Position numbers and translations under genes: made by a program. From assembly GCA_019648995.1 (NCBI GenBank), contig BLXT01005251.1, positions 25,173 through 49,416 on the forward strand: 24,244 nucleotides of DNA. Reading direction: 5' to 3'. The notes under the pieces are model-generated. The model ran no database searches. It saw nothing but the letters and a program-made list of their open reading frames with translations, and was not told where the DNA came from. The DNA is from Plakobranchus ocellatus (Eukaryota; Mollusca; Gastropoda; Plakobranchidae). This document shows positions 12,001-23,700 of the stretch, piece after piece (positions within the stretch are counted from its first letter, which is position 1; every line of letters starts with the position of its first letter).

Positions 12001-14641
12001 TGGCAGCAAGTGGGCTATACCAAAAATTTTGGTCTCTGAAGTTTCCCGATGTTTGCTAGGGAATGTGTGTTATAACTTATGTGTTTCTGCTTCTCAGGTG
12101 GACTTCAGCACAATGACACATGAGCAGGTGGACTCAGCCATGGGCACAGACCCAGCGATGGAGGTTGTCAGAACGGCAGAGGCTGCAACATCAATCACTA
12201 GAGATACAGGTAAGTCTCAAATCCATGGCCTGCTTCGCCAGCTGTTGACTGTGTAAAATCGCCATATGTATGACTTACCCACTCAATGTGAGACGTTTGG
12301 CAGTGATTGCCTGGCAGATCAGAACACACTATATGAGTAAGTTGGAGAAAAGGCAAAAAGCCTTATGGAGCTGTAGGCATTTATAAGCTATTTAAATAAA
12401 GAACAATAAATTTCAGAACAGCAAGGTAGCTTTACAGGATTCTATAGATCTGCAAAGTCACTAACATTGTGATCTATCTCTCAATGATCTGGCAAACAAC
12501 CTCTCAACCATCCTCTTATACCCACTGCCTACAGCTTCCAGAAAATACTAGTTATACAAGACTCAAGCTAATTAACTTAATATTACAAAACACAATCCAT
12601 GCAAGAAAAGACTACAAGCTACCATCTAATTTAAGTGAAGCCTGAAGCTTAAACTTTGAAAGGCCATAATTTTACTCTATATTCTATCACATACTAGATA
12701 TTAACAAAATCTACAGACTATATATAATGTGACCTTGAAAATGTGACCTTGACCTTGTTTCAAGGTCATACAGTGACAAACTTTGTAACGCCATAACTTT
12801 TTTGTTTATGAAGCTACAGTCTCCATTTTTTGTGTGTAAGAGCATCAAAGTAGTATAGAGAGCCTGTACTAAAATCTAATCTGCATTTTTCTTACAAAAA
12901 TTTTAAAAAATTTTTACATTTTTTGATGCTCCAAAATTGCTGCACTGTGCCAGATTTTAGGTCNNNNNNNNNNNNNNNNNNNNNNNNNNNNNNNNNNNNN
13001 NNNNNNNNNNNNNNNNNNNNNNNNNNNNNNNNNNNNNNNNNNNNNNNNNNNNNNNNNNNNNNNNNNNNNNNNNNNNNNNNNNNNNNNNNNNNNNNNNNNN
13101 NNNNNNNNNNNNNNNNNNNNNNNNNNNNNNNNNNNNNNNNNNNNNNNNNNNNNNNNNNNNNNNNNNNNNNNNNNNNNNNNNNNNNNNNNNNNNNNNNNNN
13201 NNNNNNNNNNNNNNNNNNNNNNNNNNNNNNNNNNNNNNNNNNNNNNNNNNNNNNNNNNNNNNNNNNNNNNNNNNNNNNNNNNNNNNNNNNNNNNNNNNNN
13301 NNNNNNNNNNNNNNNNNNNNNNNNNNNNNNNNNNNNNNNNNNNNNNNNNNNNNNNNNNNNNNNNNNNNNNNNNCCATTTTTTGTGTGTAAGAGCATCAAA
13401 GTAGTATAGAGAGCCTGTACTAAAATCTAATCTGCATTTTTCTTACAAAAATTTTTAAAAATTTTTACATTTTTTGATGCTCCAAAATTGCTACACTGTG
13501 CCAGATTTTAGGTCATAAATAAAAAAATTTTTAATTTTTTTACTTTTCTTTAGAGCAAACCCTCCAACAGACAATTGGTAAGCACCATGCAAAATTTGGT
13601 TGTAATTTGAACTACAAATGACTGAGTTATGTTGTTAAGAAGTAAGGGACAGTTTGAAAAAACAAGAAACTGAGAAAAACATGTTTAAAGTTGAAGAACA
13701 TAAAATATACTGAATTTCAAGATGAATTTGAAGTTAGAACTGAACAACAGCATTGGATTGTGAAAAGGAAAGTTGGTAAAAGTTGTTTCTTTGAGTAATT
13801 AATAAAGTCAACTTTTTTATACTGATTATTATGGTCCAAACAGTTTGTTCCTAGGTTGAATATGAACAAAGATATATATGATTGAAGTTGATAGGTCTAG
13901 AAACAAAAACATAAGAATGTTTTGGAATTTTAGCTGAGGGTAGGTCAGGAAAATGTGGAAATGAAAATTTTAGCTGTGTTGAATGAAAAAACACTTTGCA
14001 ATACATTAAAAAGCAAAAGTTAATGTACCATAAGCAATACAAATGTAAAAAAGTCATTTTTCAAGGGTTTTCACTAAATTTAAGGGGTTCAGGCTTCCCT
14101 TAAACACATTAGCTAAAAATATTGACCAATCAGATCTTCTCATTTATCCCCTCCCTAATAGGCCTACATAAACATCTATGGAAGTTTCTAGAGGCATCCC
14201 AAGCTTCTCTGGTCTCTAGGCCACAAACCAACTTTTTGAAATCAATGTTTTTTGCACCTTTGAAAACCCTCAGGAAATCCCTAGATCTAAAAAGGTAAAA
14301 AAAACTAAAAAAAATGATAACACTGTTAAACAAACATAGGCCTAACTGATGCCAACGAGGAATCTGACTGAGTATCCAAATAAACCAGGCTAGATCAAAA
14401 GATCAGTCATCTTGGGTGTAGATCTAGACTCAATACATACAAACACATGGAATTATCACAAAACATTTGAAGCTGATTTCTGTGTGTTCCAGGTGTGGAT
14501 CCCATAGAGGAGGCAGTGCGGGATTACAACCTGAGGAGACACAACAATGTCATCCCTCCAGACATCTTCATGGGCCTCAGGTTTGCTGACCAAGATGGGC
14601 AGGCTGGTGTGGCAGCTTCAGCACCTAGTGATGAGGTAAGC

Positions 14642-14691
<50 letters not shown>

Positions 14692-14694
14692 GAT

Positions 14695-14744
<50 letters not shown>

Positions 14745-17700
14745 TAGCTATTTCCAGAGAGTGAAATGAACATTGTCGGCTATTCCAAGGAATTTTTCTA
14801 TATTTTTATGCATTTAAACGGTGAACGATTTCTTTTGACTCTACCAGCCCAGTAAAGGACGATCCTACCTCAATGTGGTTGATATCCGTGCTTCAGCCGT
14901 GCTGCGGAACATCTCTGAGAGGACACAGGCACAGGACAAACAAGAGGAAGGTACTGGCTCTGTTGACTTGGACTCGGCATTGCTTGCGTCACAGAGAGCT
15001 GCGTTACAGATGGGTGAGTCTGAAGATCAGACCAGGCCAGTTTAATGGTTATTTCTGACTTGAAGCATTATAGGGCAGTAAACCACAGCAACTAAATAAC
15101 TAGCATTGTTGGGAACAAATCTTTTAAAAACATCATTGGATAAATTGGGATTATACTTGCGTCTTGAAATATATCTCCTAAAATAATTTCAAAATGTACC
15201 ATGAAGTCTGGTTGACATCTTGTTCATTTCTTGGTTCTGGAGGAAAATGTTACCAGATTTTATTTTTAGTGAATTACACTCAAAGAAGTGAGAAATTGGT
15301 TCAGTATCTTGTATTGTTTTGTAGGTGGTCTGGAAGACTCACTGCGTGAGAAGCTTGCTCCACAGACCCGGTCCTCGGAGGCGAGAGGCCATGACTCTCT
15401 CACCGTCAGGATGTTTGACCAGCTTCGTGCTGGCAGAGAGGACAGGTGAGCTACACTTTCATCAGCTTCGAGGCTCTGGTTTAATACCTTCAGCACATAT
15501 CAATATTTTACTTGATTTACTATATGTAGAGAATCACCACAAAAAGATATGTACTATGGTAGGGAAAAAACATTATGAATAAAGGCACAGTTGTCAAAAG
15601 TTCTCTATTACATATATTCGAATTATGTCATACCCTTTGGGAGAATATTGCACCACTTTATAGAACTCAAAATTCATGCTTGTGCTCCCTGAGAGACAAA
15701 ACTCATACTTTTCTATTGCTAATTTTCCATAAGATATCCCATTTTGTATTCAGATTTCATATATTTATTTATTTTTTTTATTTATTTATATTTTTTATAT
15801 TGTTGTGATTGTTATGCCAAGCCAGCTTAATTCACAGCAAGTATTTTTCAGTCTTTACATTTTTCTAAAAAGTATTTATAAAAATGAAATGCAGTGTTGG
15901 AATAGAATTTTAACAGTCTGATTGTAAAGTCTTTGAAAAATGGGGGAAAAAAAAAATAAAGCCTTGGTTCTAAAATTAATTGGTCTCTTTAGATACATTT
16001 TAAAAGCAATTCGTTTTTAGGCATATGTTTTTTAAAAGCAATTTGTTTTAGGGCATGTGTTTTTAAAAACAAACTAGGAGGGAAATGAGAAAGGGAACAT
16101 TTTTTTCCATATAGTATAAACAAGTGGACTTTATTCTTTTTTGATAAAGATATCTCATTTTTTCTCATTCTTTGCCTCTCCTATTGTAGCATGATTCTTT
16201 TTGTAGGGGTGTTAGCATGTTTTTGATAAAGATATCTCATTCTTTCTCATTCTTTGCCTCTCCTATTGCAGCATGATTCTTTTTGTAAAGGTGTTAGCAT
16301 GTTTTTGATAAAGATATCTCATTCTTTCTCATTCTTTGCCTCTCCTATTGTAGCATGATTCTTTTTGTAGGGGTGTTAGCATGTTTTTGATAAAGATATC
16401 TCATTCTTTGCCTCTCCTATTGCAGCATGATTCTTTTTGTAGGGGTGTTAGCATGTTTTTGATAAAGATATCTCATTCTTTGCCTCTCCTATTGTAGCAT
16501 GATTCTTTTTGTAGGGGTGTTAGCATGTTTTTGATAACTTTAAGTGGAACCAATAGCTCATAATGTATGTCTTATAAAATGATTGAGCTTATAATAGCCT
16601 GTTATGTATGACTGTAGCTTACAATAATTTATGATGTATGTTTTGCAGAATGTCGGTAGCTGTGATGCCGCGCAGCAGCATGTCAGAGCCGAAGACTGCC
16701 ATGCTGAGGAGACTGCAGGACATGTCCGACCAGATCAGAGCCATTGATGATATGTCCCAAAATATTGAGAGGGAGTTCAAGTCCTCGCACCTGGTAAAGA
16801 ATGTCATGAAACCAGTCCCAGTGATCGGCCAGTTGCATTTTGAACACTTTAAATCATCAATACACCCTGAATAAGCGATATTGCACTCTGGGAATTTCAT
16901 AAAGCTGAATACTAAATTCTGAAATGTTAATTCTGTTCCCAGGTTTTAAGTATTTAAAGTTGTGAAAAAAAGTATTCAAATGAAAGAAACATCACACTGA
17001 GAAGTCTTTTGTGACAAAAGTATAAAATGTGACCTACTTCTCATTAAGTCTGATCTCAAGGCAAATAAATCTGGTCTGTAAAATAATATTTAATGAAAAA
17101 ATAAAAATTTTTTTCATTTTTTTAAAGTCACAAAACAATGTACCCTCAGACAGAGGAATAAACTCAATGCTTTAAACACGCCACATTAAATGGGTGCCAG
17201 TCACTCTGAGTTAATGCTAGAAATGCACAAAAAATTTTTTGGCTATCTTTTTTTGTGTCTGCAGTGTGTGGTTGATTTTACAATGGTAGTTGGAATGATG
17301 CTTTTCTTTTTTTTTTTTTTTCTTGCCACCAGTTGCTGAACACCATCCAGGATGTGAATGCATCCATCCAGAGGTCAAGGTCTCCTAGCCCGGATAGGTT
17401 AAGGGTCAGCCCACCCCGCCACAAAGAGCTGCGGTATTCTCTGGAGGAATCAACTCAGGAGTTTGATGAGAGAGAGGAAGATGAGGAGGTAAAACTGGGA
17501 AAAAAAGATAAGAGCTGGCTTGTTGACATAGAATAGTTGGCTGTGGATTAAAAGAACTTCATAGTCAGACTAGAAAGGAAAATTTAGAGACAGCAGATGA
17601 TGGACAGACTTTGATTGACCAAAGTTTTGTACTTTTGCTGTTGAAAAATTCTCTTATAAAGTATTTGAAGAAAGGTCCACAGCTTTGAGGGTCCCCATAA

Positions 17701-20700
17701 GGCATGTCACTTTGTCTCGTCTTAAGCAACTTTTACATGTATCACTTTCTTTTCAGTTGAGGCTGCTGATTTTCTGTGTTCTAAAGAAAACATTCAGGCT
17801 TTGAATCTAGCCACCTTCAGTGAAAAATGTCATGTGTGCATAGCATAGAAACAAAAACTAAGAAAACTTTCACACAAGAAACAATAGTAAATAGATGACA
17901 TGATAAAACTGTTTCATTTTTTGTGATGTATTAACAAGTCTTTTCATTTCTATGATATAAATTTATAGGACTATTTGATCAAGAAAAAGTATCCTCTTTT
18001 TTTTTTTTTACACTTGTATATGGATCAGATATGGCCCAAGCTAAAGCACTGATTTGTAATCTTTCTCCAATAGTTTGGCTCAGGCAGAACGCTGACCCCA
18101 CACCTGCCCACGCCAAAGACCTCGATCAAATCTCCTCAGGCGAGCGCTCGCTCGGCCAGGTCTAAGGGCTCGATGGCTTCCAAGAGGTTGGCATTTCTCC
18201 TGGACTTCATGTTTCTTTTTTTTCATTCATCAAAGGAATGTTGTGAGGCTAGGCTAGGCAGCTTCAGTTTTAAAGTCAAAATCAACTGGAAGGAGGAAAG
18301 AAAGAATTAATAGTTTATTATCAGGTCCATTGTGTTTATGATGAAGCTACAATGTAGGTGAAACATTAAAATGTAAGATGTGTCATATTTTTTTTTTACA
18401 GGAAGATTAAGTTAGCGGTTATGTTTTCCTGTTGTAACAACTGTCCTGGGTAACTTAGCTTTTGGGATAAACGGAGTAATTTTATTATTTATTTATTAGT
18501 GTGTTGAATTTTCAATGGGGTGTCCACAACTTTGGTAAGTGGTTTAGATCTTGCATATTCCTATTATGCAAAGTAAGAATTAAAAAAAAAATTCACTCTC
18601 CTTTTATTGCCGTACATCAAAGCTTTAAGATACCATTGCACTACCTCCTCTTGCATTTTCATTGGATGTATGATGTTCTGTTCATGAGATAACAACTGTG
18701 CAATGTTGTATGTCCCCATCACACCTCCCTTCCAACAACTCAGTGCGAGTGAAATCACAGAACTACTCACGGAAGTCCTCGCTGAGCAGGGTGTGGATAT
18801 GGAGAGTGCTGGATTCTCCAGAGAACTGGCCCAACAGCTTGAGAAGGATGCACGGGATCAGATGGCACGACAGGATGCGTAAGTTTGCTCTCTCTCCTTC
18901 CCCTTCACTTACAGTATCCTCATGTTGGTGGCATATGAATAGGGAACCTGCACTGAGATTTGAAGGGACCCTTCTGTCACTGGTTTGAGCCTTTCCACTG
19001 GCACCTTGGCCTGATGAAGGGCCTGAAACCTGAGATCACCTTATTGTGGACTTGCTATGTACACAGCAACCAAATGCAAGACGGCATAGTTCAGACTTAT
19101 GCAGAAATAGCTTGAGATCAGTCACAATACTGTGGTTGTTGCCCATAAAACTTCTGAGAAAAATGTTCTTTTTCTCTTAAAAGCTTTTTTAGAGCAACTC
19201 TAACTCTAACAATTGACATCTTGGAACAGAATGAACATATGTATATCCAATTTTCAGCTTTGCAGGCCTCACAGAATACAGGTTGAAGTTTTGTTGTAAG
19301 TGATTTCAAAAGTCCAAAATGCAATTTGCGAAACTTAAAAAAATCTATGGGTCACTTTTTTGGAGGAAGGTCTCTTTTTTTTTTTTTTTTGTTTTTGTAA
19401 CTTTAAATAATCGTATTTAATATGATGGATGTTTTGTTATACTTGTTATCCACTCTTTTTCACAATCTGTTTAAAAGAAGATCAACGCATTCAAGTAGGT
19501 GAATTCTACTGTATAAATAAGTAATACAAAAAGAAATAGGCAATAGCTGTATGCAAAGTGGCAAATGGTGTTTGTTCTAAAGTGACAATCAGAGTTTACA
19601 GATAATGTTTGTGTAAATCCTCACACAGATTCGCTAAGAGCCGGATAACTCCGAGGGAAAAGTTGGAAACCCTGAAGAAAGCAGAAGAACAGCAGGCTCG
19701 ACGTACACAGGAGGAGAGGGAGGAGCTCAAGCGATGGATGGCGTCTAAATTCCACGCAAGGCAAGAAGAGTACAGGAAGCGCAGGCAGGAGCTGATCGAG
19801 AGAGAGCCCAAGCCTTTCAAGTCTGGATTGGCTGTAAGTTTAATTTCCTTACCAAAATCCCTCTCCACCCATATCCCTCTGTGTTAGGAGCTTCTTATTC
19901 TTTCTCTATTTCTTTTTTTTTGTATTTTGGTATTTTATTGTGGTAATCTTCTATCTGGGCATTGTTTTGAATTACAAGCTTAGAACCAAAATTCGTTTTT
20001 AGATCTAGAACTTGTTTAAAAAAATTGTAAATGAGATCAAAAGTGGTTGTTGGTGTTCATATTCATTCTCCAAATCTTCCCTGTAGTATTATTTTTTCAT
20101 TTGTATTTGATGAAAAACTAGCCTATGAGTGGGATCTGTGGGCATGTAATTTTACTAACGATCGGGTCATGGTTGGGAAAATTATGTTTGATTCATGATT
20201 CATGTTTGTAAAATTTGAAGGAAAGAGTTTTGAAAAGCCATTTTATATTTTAAGGGTTTAAAAATGTAAATCTTTTATAATTAGGTGTTGATTTTAGTGC
20301 TTGGCATGCCAATCAGGTGAAGCTGGGCTGCGGGCCTTAGTTTTTCAACGAACCTGCGACATGATCCACATTTGCAACAATTGTAGAGACGGTGAGACTG
20401 AACAGCATCTCAGGACATTGGTGTTGCACTGGCTAGTAGTAAACATGCCCTGGGCCTTTCCTTCGAGAGTTCAAATCCAGAGATGCTCTGACCTGAAGAG
20501 GGCTTGACATCACCTTGTAGTGAACAAACAATGTACACCAACAAAAAAAGTCACATTTTATAACCTCTATCTAGGATCCTGTACAAGGAACACCAATAAA
20601 TTTTGTATTCAGGTGCAATGATAAGCTTTGCTATTGTAGAATAGATCTGAAAGGACTTTAGCTTTGTGCAAGCCGTATTTCACTGGCTGCGTCACAATTA

Positions 20701-23700
20701 TGCATTTACCTTTTTAACCAAACCGCAAGAACAAGCATTCAAAATATCTGTTTATCTGGCAGGGTACGAAGCTGAACCTGCAAAAACTGGATGAAGAGCG
20801 CAGTGAGCGGCGACACCATATGGTTGAGGACTTCATGAACCAGCGGCTGACGGAGGCAGAGCACTTGATGGGCAGCATCATTGTGGACAAGCCTCAGATG
20901 CCATCGTGGGGGGCACTGGCCACAGGCGAGGGTAAGTTGAAAATGGGGCAGAGCACTTGATGGGCAGCATCATTTTGGACATTCCTCAGATGCCATCGTG
21001 GGGGGCACTGGCCACAGGCGAGGGTAAGTTGAAACATTGGGCAGAGCACTTGATGGGCAGCATCATTGTGGACAAGCCTCAGGTGCCATCTTGGTGGGCA
21101 CTGGCCATAGGCGAGGGTAAGTAGAAACATTGAGCAGAGCACTTGATGGGCAGCATCATTGTGGACATGCCTCAGATGCCATCGTGGGGGGCATTGGCCA
21201 CAGGCGAGGGTAAGTTGAAATATGGGGCAGAGCACTTGATGGGCAGCATCATTGTGGACAAGCCTCAGATGCCATCTTGGGGGGGGCACTGCCCACAGGC
21301 GATGGTAAGTACAGGTATAGGTCAAAATCGGTTGAAAAATACCTGCAAATTTAGTAAACAATGTCAATGAGTGGCCTCAAGAATCTGAGGGAGAAATGAG
21401 CGTCCATAAGCATGAATTTAAAAAAAAAAAAGCTGAAATTATGGAAAGGGGATACCTGTCTAATATTGATGGGTTTTTTTTCCAGCTAATTTATTGCTGT
21501 CATATAAACCAGCAAAGCAGGTAACCTTCATTGTTGAAGCAAATTTTTTTTTCTGCCTTATGTAGCGTAAGCTGCACAAAGGTCTTGAATTGTATAAGCT
21601 TCTTGATCCTCACCAGTGACAGCCAATATCTCTATTACTAGTACACCCTATCGTTAAGGTGAAACTATATTTTGTGTTTATATGTTGTGAAGAATTTTGT
21701 ATGTTTTCTTCAGCCTTTGCTGTAAAGGACGTTTTTTTTTCCTTGATTTTATCATGGCATAATTTTGGTTATGGACGGCTTTTTTCTTTTTTTTTTTTTT
21801 AAGGATTAATGGTAACTTCTTTACTGAAATATTACATAATTATGTGTGTGTGTGTGAAGTATGGGAGGTGGATGAATAGCAGCGTCAAGCAGAATTATCA
21901 TAATTTCCTTTGCTTATTTTGCTATTTTCCACTCCTGATAACAACACCATAAACTCTATCCTTTATTACTGTATGCAGGAGCACATGAGGTTTTGTTGAA
22001 ATCTTCAACAATTGTATATTTTGAAAGCTGAAGCTTCCTGTTCATTTGTTAGTTCAAAACAAGGTGTAGTTATTTCTTGCTTTGTAATAAATTGTGTATT
22101 TTTTTTTTCTCTCTCTCTCTTTCTGTCTGTATGTCTCTTAGCCATTGCTGCTGGCCAATCTGCCTCAAGATCCACGATTGGGGGTCGCAGTTCCAAGAGA
22201 AAATCCCGCTCTCCCTCTAAAAGAACTGGCCCTTCATCCCACAGGCCCCAGGCCTTCAGCAGATGTGAGTGAAATTTTGGTTCCAGTAGTATTATGAAGA
22301 TAAAATATTATTATCTGAATTTTCCATTTCTCAGAAGTCTTCATTTCAACAATCCTTTCACCTCTGAAGTTTTGCTTCATGGTTACACTATCTATTCGAT
22401 TCTTAAACTTTATATGTTGTACCAGAATTCAAAATATTACCTATTAAAACTCCACAAAAGGAATTGAAAATGTCAACACTTTTGTTTTTGTTCCCTTCAC
22501 AAAGCTCCTTCGGATTCAAAGCTGGTCCATGAGCCGCCCACCATGGTGAAGGGCATTCTGAAGCCATCGACCTCAGCAGGAGAGCCGGTCAGAATGAGCT
22601 CCAGTGACCTTCACCTTGGGAACCTTGCATCACTCAGCGCGGAAGGTCTTTCAGTAGATTCCAGCGCAGACATAATCAATTATGCCCGCCAGATTTTGGA
22701 AATGGAGGGCACTTCGGCCATACCTGGGGACTTTATTGAAATGTAAGTTGCCTGAGGCAAAGCATCGTAACGTTATCTGCACAACAGTCTAAATTCACTT
22801 TGAGATTGGAAAAAAAAAAGGATTACAAAAAATTTGATACCATAGACTTGCTTGAGGTAGAGAGAGAAAGAGGAAGATGTTACTGTTAATAGAAAAATGG
22901 CTAGAGACAGGGAGGGGATATAACACTATTACTTTAGCTAGGAAAGATTAAGATATAGACATTATGAAAACAGTTACAAGAAAGACACTTGATGGTGTTA
23001 AAGTTATGAGGGACACAAAGCTGTAGCTTTTTTATCTCTGGCTCTTAGACTCAGGAATGTTTTCCTTGACAGTTGTTTGAAAACTTTCACTGGGTAGCCA
23101 AGTGCCATACCAGGTAAGCCACCATTCCTCCGTGTCACATTAAATAGTAACTTTATATGCGTTTTTTTAAATGCTTGCTAGTGTAAAGTTTTGAAGCCCA
23201 ATTTAAAGCTTTTCTGGTTTACAATCTTCCAGCTCGGACTCTCCGCCTCCAGCAGCCAGAATACGACAAGCCAGCCAATCTCCAGCACGAGAAACCAAGA
23301 AAGCTGCTGCTGCTGCTCCGCCTCAGGCTAAGCTAAAGTCCTTTGCTGATATGGTGCGATTACAGCGCCCTGCGGCAACTCGTAAGTGGCAGGAAGTAAA
23401 TCGACAGCGCCAGCAGAAGGCAGAGGAAGATGCCAGGCAGGCAGCAAATAAACCTGGCCAGAAAATGTGGACGCTTCAAGACCCTAATCTGGTCAATGGG
23501 CAGCCAAAGGAGTATGGTGAGAAATTTAAGTATTGTTATAGGATGCTGTATATAGTTGCTACCACATTGGTGCCACAAAGTTAGATATTTTACCGCATAT
23601 AATGTGTGCTAAAGGGGTTCCCATTTTAATGCCATACACTGCCAGAGATCCTCAGAACATCTGATACTTTGTACATTTTTTTTTCTTAACCACTATTTTA

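Larger units (their letters stand above)
12210..14492 (+). other. Intron 12 with assembly gap
   Basis: 2.3 kb intron containing the TGACCTT palindrome, the repeat pair and 410 unknown bases. Exons 12 and 13 are phase-compatible directly, so no exon is demanded here, but a symmetric exon hidden in the gap cannot be excluded. Confidence 0.6.
15446..16648 (+). other. Intron 15
   Basis: AT-rich intron holding a short near-duplicate (about 15998-16060) and the 72-82 bp array. The remainder shows nothing. The open frame at 15575-15808 ends in a T/A-rich run and is noise. Confidence 0.65.

Noticed and set aside
12892..13399. Three open frames crossing the N run
   Set aside because: They are open only because unknown bases contain no stop codons.
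20894..21367. 157-codon minus-strand open frame with a 31-residue periodic peptide
   Set aside because: It is the antisense of the 93-bp exon 21 array (93 is a multiple of three), so openness follows from one open unit being copied.
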